From Climacium dendroides (Eukaryota; Streptophyta; Bryopsida; Hypnales; Climaciaceae): a stretch of 64,000 nt of DNA. Made by a program: the position numbers and the translations under genes. Of the stretch, positions 12,862 to 25,900 are shown piece by piece. The notes below the pieces were generated by a model that worked only from the letters and a program-made list of their open reading frames with translations, made no database searches and had not been told where the DNA came from. How positions within the stretch are numbered: the stretch's first letter is position 1; each line of letters begins with the position of its first letter. Where the stretch lies: the NCBI GenBank assembly GCA_950106755.1, contig OX467083.1, positions 29,507,029 through 29,571,028 of the forward strand, in the 5' to 3' direction.

Positions 12862-13214
12862 AGGTAGAACTACCCATTACCATACAGATTTGCTATCTAG
12901 GTACTTTGGAGAAGCTATTTATGAGCTCTCATATTTTTCAAAGATTGTATTGTTTGAGAGAAGTCAATTGCAAGAAAAATGAATTCCGACAAGAATTGAT
13001 TTTTTTGTGATTTTTCAAAGCAGAAATGTAAAACTGTGAGTAGACCCTTGTTGAAGCATGATCAGACCATTGTTGAAGAGTGGGCTGATGTGTCTGCTCT
13101 CCAGTGCATTGCCATCATGATCATGGATGAGTAATAAGATGGGCTAGTGACAGAAATGGGAGGAACCTGTAGGTGACAGAGTTGGGTAAATGGTGGTAAT
13201 GGGTAGTTCTACCT
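12862..13214. mobile_element. 353-bp Stowaway-like MITE, copy 1
   Basis: Perfect terminal inverted repeats AGGTAGAACTACCCATTACC are flanked by TA on both sides (12860-12861 and 13215-13216). The interior contains CATCATGATCATGGATGAG. A second copy with high identity lies at 16408-16775. Confidence 0.92.
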
Positions 13215-13473
13215 TACAAGAAAGCAGAAGCAACATGATATTAGAAAAGTTTTAATAAACTTCTACCATATTGAGCATGATTGAATGTAATTGCCATTGA
13301 ATGTAAATAAAAACTATAAAATACACAATTGAAGATTTCCTTATTACAAACTGCAAAATGGAAGGTAATTTGGTGGTGGTGCAGAAGGAAAAATCATGGA
13401 TACTATTACAATAGTAGTATTAGAAAATTTGGCTTTTTGCTTGCCCAAACAACTGTCCACCACACCATTCCCT

Positions 13474-13713
13474 GGTCAGGGAGAACTGACCCCCTCATTG
13501 CCCCGGCCAGGGTTAATTGTGAAAAAAAGTCCCCTATTTTTTGCCATGATTTTTTTATATTTCTACACCGCCCCTAACTAATTTGGGACCGCTGATTGCA
13601 AATCTGAATTCACAATTTGCAAAAAAAAATCATATGATTGCAAATAAAAAATTCCACAGCATTTTCCCCAGGGGTAAAACGGGGCAACAAGAGGGGGTCA
13701 GTTCACCCTGGCC
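13474..13713. mobile_element. 240-bp Mutator-like MITE
   Basis: Terminal inverted repeats GGTCAGGGAGAACTGACCCC and GGCCAGGGTGAACTGACCCC are flanked by an exact 10-bp duplication, ACCATTCCCT (13464-13473 and 13714-13723). A 9-10-bp duplication is typical of Mutator-like elements. The interior resembles sequence near 17040-17170 and 2300-2400, so the family has other, less complete copies here. Confidence 0.85.
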
Positions 13714-13881
13714 ACCATTCCCTGGCTCCGACTGTCCAGTAGGTAACAAATTTAAATTCTGTGCCCACAAGTGAGTCTCTCTCTCATTCACAACCACCCA
13801 CAAACACTGAATAAGCAACTGTGGACATGATGTGGAGTATTGGAAGGTGAAGGAAATACTTCCACAGCAGCTGCAGAGATA

Positions 13882-14574
13882 GGGTAGAACCACCCCATCA
13901 TCAACCACAACCCCATCAACAATGAATAAGGGGGCTGAAATTCAAGAGAGGCTGCACTGATTTCCAAACATGAGTTCTTGATTTTTCACCATCAATTCCT
14001 CCATTCTTTTCATGACACATCTGCTTGGTTTGGCGTGCCAAAGTGAACAAGAAGCAGTCTCTTAAATGAGCAATTTTGGAATAGTGTACACATTGGACAT
14101 GGGTTGAGACCAATTTTTGCCTTCCAAATTTCATAGTGATTCCAGTTCAAGCGATAAAATTACCAAATTTTGGCAATCCCCCTCATTTCTATCTTTGCAC
14201 TTGTGAAAACATTTTCTTCATTACTGTAAGGTAGGTGGCTCTTAAACCGACCTTTTAAGAGCTGATTGCATTTTGGGGACAGCTAAACATCTCAAAACAA
14301 TTTTCAGTGAATTTCGGTAGGAAGAAAAAAGGAATAGGCATCTAATCCAAGTGTTTCATATTTTTTGGACCTTTGTGGAATAAGTTACAAATTTTTGAAG
14401 TTGAAATGCAGTGGTTTCTAAAACCGATCCCCTTCTGAAATGTACGCAGTTAATACATTTCAGAAGTAAAATGTACCAGATCGGTTTTAGAACCAAGTCG
14501 GTTTAAGAGCCACCTACCTTACTCCACCTCATGTCCACAATTGCTTATTCAGTCGGTTATGGGTGGTTCTACCC
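13882..14574. mobile_element. Stowaway-like element with GGGTAGAACCACCC ends, carrying a nested element
   Basis: The ends GGGTAGAACCACCCCAT and inverted GGGTAGAACCACCCAT are flanked by TA (13880-13881 and 14575-14576). A second TA-flanked element lies inside at 14229-14519. Further inverted segments straddle the boundaries (13805-13845 with 14522-14555; 14150-14195 with 14578-14620), so the history is more than a simple insertion. Confidence 0.7.
14229..14519. mobile_element. 291-bp Stowaway-like MITE nested in a second element
   Basis: Ends AGGTAGGTGGCTCTTAAACC and the inverse, with TA on each side (14227-14228 and 14520-14521). Inner inverted blocks around ACCGATC and GTACATTTCAG extend the pairing. 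No coding. Confidence 0.85.
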
Positions 14575-15089
14575 TAGAAATGAGGGGGATTGCCAAAATT
14601 TGGTAATTTTATGGCTTGAGCTGAAATTAAGTTTGGCTTGTGATTGTTGTTTGGAACTAGGAAAACAATTCTAAGTAGTAGTTCCCCCTCTATCCATGCA
14701 ATCATCAAGTAAAAGACAAATAAAATGATTGAAGGGATCACATGGTTTTTTCTTATTTTTTGCATCTCTTTGAGTATTCCCCAATTGAAGTACATAGATT
14801 AAACAAAACAAAGTTTTGTACTTGGTTTTAGCCATATACTAAATGCCCACAAAATGACACCTCAACATTCAACAATTAGGAGCTTACTGGTATTCTTTGA
14901 AAATGTCCAAAAATTTTCACTTTTCAATATTTTAAAACTGCACTTTGAAAAGGGTTGTAAAACTCAAATTTTTTTAGGATGAGAAGAGATCATCAAAATC
15001 TACTTATTGTGCAAAATAAGTCTTTTAAAAGCTATTTTTAACCTTAATCCAAAAGATTTTGTTCAACAAGAAGATCATTTTGGGACAGA

Positions 15090-15265
15090 GGTAGTAGTTC
15101 ATAAAAACTTCAAAATTCAATAACTTTCACACTATATGTCCAAATACCACAAAACGAAGCCAGTGCACTACTCCTCGCCGAGGGCTTTCCAATAGTACCA
15201 AGCACACGACTGGGGGACCCAGTCCGGGAGATTGCAACATGACAAACAAAACAAAAAGCCAAACT
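15090..15265 (+). repeat. Dispersed repeat family C, copy 3
   Basis: Blocks CACAAAACGAAGCC, GTACCAAGCACACGACTGGGG and a GACAAACAAAACAAAAA tail correspond to the other two copies. No coding frame. Confidence 0.55.
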
Positions 15266-16180
15266 TAAGGTATAGATTTTGAACTTTGATGTTCAATCAC
15301 ATCCTCACCAGGTTTTTTTTTTCTAGCATTCTGTCGCCAGTTCTGACATAAAGAAACAAATACCTTGATGTCCCTCCAAATACAATGCAATGGCATGCTG
15401 CCAGGGACACAAGTTTTACAGTAAAAAAACCCACTGACCCTTATAGACTATGAATGGCTGCAGAGTACTAACAGTAAAATACGGACAGTAAAATACCAAC
15501 AGTATGAACAGTTCCCATATTATGGAAATAGGTACAAAGCTGATGTATCGAAGTCACTGGAAGGCTTGAAAAGCATTGGCAAGTGACCTCCCGTAAAGTG
15601 TACGGTATGGCCTTAAAGTGACCATTTACTGGCTGGTCCCCCTTTTTTGAAGGTTCCCATGAATAGAAATATTTTTGGATCATTTTTCAGAGAAAGAAAA
15701 ATGGATGTGGAGCGTCGTACAAGTGACTTCATATTTTTTGAGTCATTTTTGAAGTACTGATGAATTCTCAAAATAAGTACCACAAAATTGTTGTAGGCAC
15801 TTATTTGTGACCCTAGCTCTTCCAAAATCTTGTAACTTCTAAAGTGATTTTAGTAAATGAAGGCCAACAATTGGCTCTTGCAATAAATAATGCTTTTCTC
15901 TCGATTCTCTCGATGGCTTGAAAGGTCCATTTAAGGACCATCTACTATCCATTTCAGACTTAAATATAGGGGCAATTTGAAGAAGCCGCTCACTTATAGA
16001 GTAGACTACCTTACTTCATAAAAAACTATCGAATACTGACAACAATCAAATCCATTAAAAAAGTATGTAATTTTTCTTTGCAATGGAATTCCATTTCATT
16101 TGTGTCAATTTAAAAATTAAATTAAATTAAATTAAAAAATTAAAAAATCCATCAAGAAGGTCAAAGAGAATGTGCCAAAA
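15266..16180. other. Intergenic DNA
   Basis: No gene recognised. Minus-strand open frames at 15468-15825 show no domain. CTACCTTA at about 16008 could be a worn end of a TA-flanked element, but no partner end was found. Confidence 0.35.
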
Positions 16181-16184
16181 AAAC

Positions 16185-16322
16185 AGACTCACGAGCATGC
16201 GACCTAAAAAACAAAGACTCACGAGCATGTGACCAAAAAAACAAAGACTTGTGAGCATGCGACCAAAAACAACAGATTCACATGTATGCGACAAAAAATC
16301 AAACAGATTCACGTGCATGCCA
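16185..16322. repeat. 30-bp minisatellite, about five units
   Basis: Units starting AGACTC or AGATTC followed by ACGAGCATGCGACC and an A-rich tract begin at 16185, 16215, 16245, 16274 and 16305. Units diverge toward the right. Confidence 0.85.
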
Positions 16323-16407
16323 CACTAATAAATGAGAACACCAATAAAATGAGTAAACAAGGGAAAATAGAGACAAACTATTTCAAACCCAATAATAGAT
16401 CCTATTA

Positions 16408-16775
16408 AGGTAGAACTATCCATTACCATACAGATTTGCTATCTAGGTACTTTGGAAAATCTATTTATGAGCTCTCACATTTTTCAAAGATTGAATTGTT
16501 TGAGAGAAGTCAATTGCAAAAAAAATGAAGACATTCCGATAAGAATTGAATTTTTTGTGATTTTTCAAAGCAGAAATATAAAACTGTGAGTAGACCCTTG
16601 TTGAAGCATGATCAGACCATTGTTGAAGAGTGGGCTGATGTGTCTGCTCCCCGGTGCATTGCCATCATGATCATGGATGAGTAAGATTGTGGTAATAAGA
16701 TGGGCCAGTGACGGAAATGGGAGGAACCTGTAGGTGACAGAATTGGGTAAATGGTGGTAATGGGTAGTTCTACCT
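16408..16775. mobile_element. 368-bp Stowaway-like MITE, copy 2
   Basis: Same family as 12862-13214, with the same end sequences (one change in the left repeat) and TA flanks at 16406-16407 and 16776-16777. It differs by a few substitutions and small insertions, for example around 16680-16695. Confidence 0.92.
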
Positions 16776-17259
16776 TATTACTCAGATTGCAAGGAACATC
16801 TGATCAAAGATCATCTAAGATAAACCCAAAAAATACACCCACTACAGTAGTATTGAGACTTTTTCACCAAGTTTGAAGAAAATCATGAATGTGATGATGT
16901 ATTTGAGGCAGGTCAGTATTTCCAACCCACATGACACTGTTTTGGGAAAAATATAAAAGCTTAGACAATGACGCAAGCTAAATGCAGGACGTTAAATCAC
17001 ACCAACGGAGGTGGGCCCAGCAGGGTAAAATTTGTGTTTTAGGGGTAAAAGTAAAGAAAAAGTCCCCTATTTTGAGCCATGTCTAGGGTATGTTGTAGAC
17101 CTCACCTAGCTAATTTGGGGTCTCTAATTGCAAATATGAATTCAGAATTTGAAAAAAAAATCATATGTGGCAAATAATTTTTTTTTACGTTTTTCCCAAG
17201 TTGAATCCACCTCACCAAGGGCCACCTTTGTTGACACGATTTATCGTCCTATCAAACTA

Positions 17260-17442
17260 AGGGAGAGGCACCCAAGGCGTCCCTTTCTAGGAAGGGGCGT
17301 TATTTTGAAACGCAATTCTAGGTGGCCCATACATGGCTTATTATTTTAGTAAAAAAATAATAAGCTATATTTGGACTGTCTACATTTAGGTTCTAAAATG
17401 ACGCCCCTTCCTAAAAAGGGACGCCATTGGGTGCCTCTCCCT
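17260..17442. mobile_element. 183-bp foldback element
   Basis: Arms AGGGAGAGGCACCCAAGGCG and, inverted, AGGGAGAGGCACCCAATGGC are followed by pairing TCCC and AGGAAGGGGCG blocks. The centre is an AT-rich palindrome. The left flank is TA but the right flank is not, so the target duplication is unresolved. Confidence 0.7.
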
Positions 17443-18304
17443 TCATGGCCCAAACCCATAGCCTACAATAACAAAGACATTAATTTAGGTCAAAGAATTA
17501 GGGGCATCACTTGCCAATAAAGAATGTTGGACATTTGGCAACGAGTTTGCATCAGTGTTTGGGAAACCTTTTGACTTTCACTGGCTAATTTTCTTCAATT
17601 CGTCAATTGAACCATTTTTTCAAGTATAGAGTCCAATTATTTTTTTTACTTTTTACTCAAAATAAAAAATTTATAAATTTTTTCACTAGAATTTTGTGAG
17701 TGTTTTCACATTGCAATTGTTTTTTTTCCCAATTCTGCCAACTAACTTTCAACTAGCATTTGAGGGTCATATGTGGAGATGGTGGAACAAGGCCTGTTTT
17801 CTTTACGGATTCAAGCTATTATTTTGTGATTCAACATGATTTTTGAACTTTGGATTCAATCTCAAATTCTTTGCATACAAGTTCCACACCACTTCATGGT
17901 TTCAATAAGTGATTTAGCATAGTTCTCATGATTATATTGGGAAGCATTATGTGGAGTCTCATTGGTAGTTAAAAGGGGATTCTAGATTCTTTTAGAGTGC
18001 ATTTTTTGGACACCATATGAATAAACTACACATTTTTAAAGTGGTTTCAAAAATCAACCATTAATAGACTCTTATGAATAGTGGGAGTAAATTTTAGACA
18101 AGAATTTACAATGGTAGATTTTAGAAACCAATCAAAATTAGGTGTTGTTACCTTATACAATCAATCTAAGACAAATTTTGTATTGATTTTATTCACAAAA
18201 GCAATATAAATCCTCATTCAAATTACAAACTAGATTGGTACTAGTTTGCTAGCTTCAAAAACAACCATCAAGTCTAAAACTTTAACCTTGAAGATCTGAG
18301 AAGC

Positions 18305-19290
18305 CCAATTTAGCCCCTAAATCTCAAGGTCATTTTTATGTCAAAACTACTCAAAACTACTACTATGTTCACTTACAAAATTAAAATTTATAAATATTCT
18401 TAAAAATCTAACTATAGGATCTTATCCTACACTTGTCTCAGATAATGTGATAAAAATTTTGTGATTTTTGATTGTATAGATTAAAAGTTACTGACATTGA
18501 AAAAAAAATTCTTTTAAGAAGTTGCTATGATTGCCCTCAAAATAAGAAGCTCCATAACTTTCACATCACTAATCCAAATGGAATGATTCAAAGATTACTA
18601 TTTACAAAGAAATATATCGTACGTTGGGGTCAGGTTCGTAAGACCCCATACTAAATGTTTTCTTTTTGGCCCAATATCCACTTTGTTATCTACTTTTTAG
18701 ATTTTATAAATTTTCGTTTGACTTTATTTTGAATTATTCATGGACTATAGTGTAAGGCACTATAGCTTAACTATACTACACTACCACTAGTTCAACTTTT
18801 CCTAAATTTTGTGGGACCACAAGTGGGGCTTCCACACTTTAAGGTGGCTTTATTCAACTTTAACTATAGTATTTTCTACAATTTATTTTTTCAGATTTCA
18901 TATTATTTCCATTAATATTTTCTACAATGTTCATATACACCATGTTATAATTTCTGAAAATTTCATTTCATACCCTATTTATTTATATTTTGATTTATTT
19001 TTTAACGAATTTGACCCGAACGTAGGGTAATCTACAAGTAAAAAAATATTAAAAATTTATTTCAATTTTTTGTGGATTTTTTTTGTTGCCCAATCTCTTT
19101 TGTTTTGGGGTTATTGTAGCATAACTTTTGAAATTTTTTCAAATTGAAATAAAAATTATATTTATAGAAAGCTTATAAATTTTTCTTTCTTATGAGAATT
19201 TTAAAAAAAAATTCAGTAATAATTGAGATTATAGGAACCTGCCCAAAATCCATATTGTCTCCATAGGGACAATAGGACTTTAGGGGTTAG
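18305..19290 (+). repeat. Dispersed repeat family B, copy 2
   Basis: Begins TTTAGCCCCTAAATCTC and ends GGACTTTAGGGGTTAGAGG, giving weakly inverted ends. The interior has AAGAAGCTCCATAACTTTCAC and CCAAATGGAATGATTC, shared with the 6.6-7.5 kb and 32-kb copies. Confidence 0.6.
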
Positions 19291-19332
19291 AGGGCACTAT
19301 GGTATTTTTCATGAATTTGATATATTGCAAAG

Positions 19333-19362
<30 letters not shown>
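19333..19362. repeat. TA dinucleotide microsatellite
   Basis: About 15 uninterrupted TA units. Confidence 0.95.
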
Positions 19363-19364
<2 letters not shown>

Positions 19365-22300
19365 AATTACAAAAGTTTGTATTCATGTAGAGCTAGATTC
19401 AATGACACATGGCACTTCCAATTTAATTAGATCATTATTGCACCTTCTACATGTATGAAAAGTTGTAAAATAACCATGTATTCAACTTGTATGGTGTCAA
19501 ATTTGAACATGATAAGGTTTAGATATTAAAATGAGAATAACATTTGTTATTGAATTTTCAATCTAAGGGTATAGTGTCTTGCCATTTTTTAGTGCATACT
19601 TTGTATTTAAGAGTAAAACACAAGACCATATATATAGTCCCCACTAGATCTTCAAGGGTTAAATCCTAGGATGCATGTCTTCAATAATATACTTGATTTT
19701 TATAATCATTCCTTGAAACAAATACATGTTACTGAAAATATAGGATACATAGAATAGCACAAAAGAAACAAGCAACCACGATAAGAGAGGGATACTTGAT
19801 ACTATTGTATTTACTTGGTTTCTAAGTAAGGTAGTTGTTCAAACTTTAGTAGGGTAGCTTCTACCAATGCAAAGCTTCCTCCCCTTCCAATTTGTAGTCA
19901 ATATATTCCCTTCATGTGTTGATTCAGATGTTGACTAAAGCCTTCTTCAAAAACCAATTGTCAACAATACAATTTATCCAATCATCCCTAAAGACCTCCT
20001 ATACCATCACCACCAAGTATGTCAAACAGGACATTGAAAGTGCATTGACATAAGTGTAAATGGCATTTATTATTATCAAGTTAATTCAAACAAAGTGTGA
20101 TGTGCAAATTGTTTTACATTGTATTCTTCTACCAAAAGAGAATTTGTTTCCAAATTTTAAATGAATTCAAAGCTAAGAAGATATTTGGGTCTTGTTCTCC
20201 CTTTAGCCTCTAAACAAATAAAAATAAAATTATTTTGTAGTAGAAAAATGCAATGAGTCTCAAAGTATTTGAAATAACTTGTGCAATTATTTTTTCCATT
20301 GCAATGAAAAATATGTCATATTTTTCACAAACCCCAAAGATAACTTGGTACTATTTGTTAATATTCATTTCAAATGTAATAAGATAGATTTGTTTGTGAA
20401 ATTTAATAATAATTGAGCTGATAGAAGGATTTGCACAATTAAAAAACCATGTGTTTTAGTTGACAAATTTTAGGTGACATTGAATGTAACAACTTGAATT
20501 TTTATGTTAGCAATGACATTCAATGTAACATTTTAATGTTCCATTGGATGTTATTGCTGATATATCACTTGAAATCCATGAACTTAGGCATTGAAAAACT
20601 CTAGTTTCTTATGGTATTGTGGTGCTTCTAAATTAAAAATTTAATAAATAATTCAAAAATAATTTATAACAAATGTGAAACAAATAACATTGTTTGTATT
20701 GTATGTAAAGACTATACGTGATTATTGAAGATAACTTCTTTTGTAAGTCTTTAATATGTAATTCATATAAAATTTATGCAATTTTTATATGCTTTCCATC
20801 TTTAAATTTTTTTGTTCCATATAAAACATGAAGAAAAAATTTATTTTTATTTTTATCTCTAACCAAATTTAAGCTAACATTATGGGCTTGGTGATTACCT
20901 TTCTTTAATTCCATAACTCAAGTATAAAGTACTAAAATCCTACACATTCCTTCTCACCATACCCAATGTCTATGCCTTCACTAACATATAGGAAAATGAA
21001 AAAAAAAACCTTATCAATTTAAAAAATTTAAAAGAGCATTGTTTTCTAAAGCACAACTATAAATATGTCGATACTTCCTTTTATTTCTTCCACAAAGATG
21101 ATGGACCTTTTTCACAATAAATTTCATATAAAAGTCTAATTTTATTTTTTAATATCTACAACCATAAACTAGAATTCCTTTTAACACAATACTTGTCTAA
21201 CAATTCCCAAACATTTAAAAATGAACAACTAATCCAAATATCAATAATTCTTTATCTACTAAAATCTAGACAAATCCTTTTATTTCATTGGCTCAAGTCA
21301 TGCATCTTTTTGAAATTCAAGGTTTAGATGCACATTCTCATATTATACACAGGAGTCATTGGTATTAAAATGGCTTAGAGGATGATTTTTGTAAAAATTA
21401 CATCAACTTAAAAGGATAAAAATTTAGATGAAGACCAAATTAAATAAAATGAGATGTAAAGAATGTTGAATTGCTTATTTATTAAAAATAAATTTCACAA
21501 TACATATAAAGAATTAAAACACTTATTTTGTTCTTTAACAATTGTGTTAAAAGTAGATGCTAAAATAGTATTCACAAATAGTAAAGGACCCTTTTAAGGT
21601 CTCCCTCATTTGAAAGTAGTTGTAGCAATTGTAGATGTAGCATTGTAGATAACCAATTAAGACATGGTTTTGTTATTTTTAGTGATGATTTTTGGTGTCT
21701 TTTATTACATTTTGACAAATGTTTTATTATATGAGGAGTCTAATTTGGTCATTTTGTTTTGTTGTTATGTCCAATTAGAGTGGTCAACAACTAATTAAGT
21801 TGTATGTCAATGCCTAGTGGGATTAGGGCGAGGTGTTATCGAATTGGGTATGTTGTCCTAATTGGGTTGGTAAGTGTCTTTATCCAACTTAGAATTTGCA
21901 GTTTGAATGGAGAGTCAATTTGTTAGTCTTATCCTAGTTGGTGTGCTAATGATGAGATTACCAATGGGGATGGTTTGAAGTCCAACTCAAATTTTTGAAT
22001 TGCAATGCAATTCCAATTAGGTAGTAGTTGGGATGGTTAAGTCGTCTTCTCTCCCATTTTGGTAACTGCCAAGTTCCAAGTCCTATTTAGGAAGTTTCTT
22101 TGTCATTTTTTTTATCCACTTGGAGAGAGTGTCCAATGCGAGTCCCAGCCAAGTATTTTGTGTATTTGTTTTGTTTGTTTGTGTATGTCCAAGGTTGGAG
22201 TGTGTATTCGTGTATATGAGATCCAATGATGGATTTTGTATGTCAAATTGGTGAAGATTGGGTTGTGTCTAAATCATGAAGTTTGTGTGTGAAGAAAAGA

Positions 22301-22900
22301 AATTTGGTAAATCCTAGTAGGAGTTGGAAGTTGTGATAAAGTATTAAGTTGTTGAGCAAAATTCAAATGTAATGGTGATGTATTCACCAAATTGATTAAT
22401 ATGAGATAAATTTAACTAAATGGGTTATTGTTGTGTGAAATCAGATGTGATTCAAATTGGAATATGTAGAGCCTTATTTGGTTTGAATGGAGGATATGTT
22501 TGAGTGAATTTGTACCTAGTTGAAAGTGTGTAGTGTCGTTGTAGTAATGTTTTTGGCTACAGAATTCCAAATTGGGTTATTGAACCTATTAGCATAGAAA
22601 AATCCTACTTGACCATCTCCCTTGGAATGAGCTTATTATACTAATAGGGTAATTTCTGAGTAGGTCATTATCTTCCTTCAACAAGCATATTCTTTCTCTC
22701 TACTTCTAATTTCATTGCATGAGCTTCTACTTTTTATCTTGTAATCTTTGTATTTGTCTAAGGCATCATGATCTTCTACAACCAATGTATAAACATTTTT
22801 ATTTGCATTAGAAGAGATTTAAGGGCAATAGAAGACTACGGATTCCTATGAGTTTTCGGACTGCAGGGAATTCTAGAAACTCTGCCAAATCAACAGTCTT
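19363..22900. other. AT-rich intergenic DNA
   Basis: No gene, terminal repeats or array recognised. Confidence 0.4.
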
Positions 22901-25900
22901 ACATGGTCGAGACTATATCGTGTCAAATAATATCAATTAATTATTAGTATTTTAATATTTTAAAATTTAAATTTTTTTAATATTTTGACGTGTTCTTAAC
23001 TTGGAGGATATGCTTGAAATGAACTTCCCAAGCCCTCAAATCTCTTCTACTGCAATCTTGCAATGTACTTATAATAATTTAACAATATATTGATTTTTCA
23101 TCAAAATATAAAACACTTTGCATATAATCTTTTGAATTTTTTTTTTCCAATAGCTTTGACTATTTTCTACACCCTTTCAATGTGTTATATCAACTTTTCT
23201 TTACCTTCATCAAACAAAAGCCTTACATCATTAAATAATTCTACATGCACTTGATCATCATCATGCACATAAACATCTTAATCTATATTTTTATATCTTA
23301 TAGGTTTCAACCTATTTGAGGGTAACTTCTCAGAAGAATATATATTCAAGTTGCAAATTAACCTCATTTTGTATACTTGACATTTATCTAGTACTTCAAT
23401 TGAATGTTTCAAGATATTTGTTAAATGAATGTTTTAAGAGATTCATCATCGACAACATAATTGTTAGTTCTTTCCATACAATTTTCATATGTATTATGAT
23501 TTAATGATTCATTTATTTTAAAAAAAGGGAGGTAAGGTAAAGTCCATTTCCCTTTTATTTGGAGTAATTTTTTTATAACAACCCTCTCAGATTTACTTTG
23601 TGCCATGACAATGCCAAGTTAAGACATTCTTAACATTCTCAACATTCTCATTAGTCACCAAGGTATAATCACACAAATTCAAACTTGCCAGTTGAGCATT
23701 TGAAAAACACCATATATTTTTTTTCATTAAGATTGAGCATTATGAATATTTAATTTGTTAAATTTTTTCAATGTGAGAACATTTTTAATAACTTCTTTAA
23801 CGGAAAATGTATGATTGCTCTTCACTTATTATTTAAAGAGGAACAAAAGTCCTCACAACAATTTGAACCAATGTTACTTAATGAGCATGATACATAGGGT
23901 AATTATTTTTTATCATTTTAAAATAATTAACAATAGCATAACAAACTATAAAGCAATCATTGTGAATCTCTTTACTCATCCAATTGCCTCCAATGGTATG
24001 ACCATACTTTTGATGGATGATGTACTATGTCTTATAATAAAGCATATGAGTGATAAATGATGTGAGCATTACTCTCTCATACATTCTTCTATGTCTTTAA
24101 GAAATTTTTAAGAATGCTCATAACACTCATAAATAAATGACTATGCTCAATACACATTCTTTTCCAAAAACATCTTTTATAACTATTTTAGCATGTAATT
24201 TCTACAAACATGTTATAATCCGAGAAAATGAAATATGTTGTACATCCAAGATAATTTTGTTTGTCTTTTACATTTATATTTTCATTTAACAAACCATTCT
24301 CATCCCTAATAAATAACTTCATGACCAATTGCAAATGATTCTTGTGAGACAAAAAATGTTTTAAAAATATTATCTTTCAGGGGTTCAACAAAGATTTTAA
24401 AGTTTCTTACTTATGTATATTAAGGCTTGTATCATGATTAACAAAAGTTCATTAATAACCTTTAACTTTATCAAGAAGTCATCTTCATTCATTCCAAATG
24501 AACCCTTGTAAATGCTCTTTGACATCAATTTTCTCCTCCTTGTATCACCATCACTTGCATGATGTTCAAAATGACTAACAACCATTGCTATATGTTTTAA
24601 GATTGCACAAATCTATATTATGTGTCTATTGCAACTTAACTTGGGTGGCATTAAACTTATTACATGTGGTTAATATTCCATAAATCAATTAGACATTCTT
24701 TTCACTAAGGAATTTGCTACACCTCTCACAACACATATTTCTAACTTCCATGCTTAAAAAAACAGATGGAATTAATTCAAAGTTAGTAGTTGATAGTTTT
24801 CAATCAAATGAAAATTTATAAAGAATTTCAAGAGAAGTTTTAATTACATAAAATCCATTTATGAAGTGAGAGTTAATAGTGTAATACAAAAGATCTCATC
24901 TTCATAGCATTAAAAAATAATAGGGCCTAAAATTCTAAATTTGGTTTTGCACTTTATTAGTATTCATAACTAGTGAATAAATGTTTCCTTATTTAGACCA
25001 ATTGTGTACAAGAATCCCTCATTTTTATATATTTTTTGACTAGTGTTCATAATAATTGGCCCTAAAGAATTAAAAGAAAGAAAATTATGTGTAGAAACTA
25101 TGATAAAATTGTGAATTACTTCAAATAATTTCAATATACTTAGGTGATACTTTTTTCTGTGACCATCTTCACCATGTTTTTAGATGAATAGCATATTGAA
25201 TATTGCTTCAAAGAAAAGATTACACAAAGTGAATCTTTTTTAAAAGCTCAAAATTTACAACCTTCCATAAAAAGCTTTGTTGTTTTAAGAAGCAAGTTTT
25301 CAATCAAATATTATTTAATTTATGCTGAGGATATTAATTGGCAGTTGTTGCTTAAAGTAAAGTGAAATTCAATATAAAAACTTGTTTATTACATGTGTAA
25401 GCTTTCTTTTCCCACTCTTTAGTGAAGGTGATTAATTCCTTTCATTAAAGATAACCAAAATGTATAGGCTATTATATGGATTGTTCTCTTTTAAAAACTA
25501 CATACTTGAATATTAAGTTTTTTTCCTTTTAAAGTTAGTGAGTATTGGGATCAAGGGAAATGTGTTATAAAACTTGATAAAACAATCAAGATGCCTAAAT
25601 GTCCCTTTAATGTAGAGAGTTTCATCATTTTTTTATACACTAAGAATAATATGTATGAAGATACTACAACGTTTTATCAAGCAAATCATTTAATAGTAAG
25701 CTAAAATTTATTGCCTCATTCATTATGACTAGTGAATTGTTGTAGAATCCATGAAAAACATTTTTTTTCAATGAAATTCAATAGCACATGATATGGAGTA
25801 TCAATAGGATTGGAGATAAAGGATGAACAATACTCAATGCTTTTAAACTGATCCTTTTTGCTAAGAAGTAACATTAATAAGTTGATTACGTCCTCCACCC

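Noticed and set aside
5775..15265. tRNA-derived SINE family (GGTTCGAGAG resembles a B box, A-rich tails)
   Set aside because: The B-box-like sequence lies near the A-rich end rather than near the 5' end, only one copy has a good match, and no convincing A box at the right distance was found.
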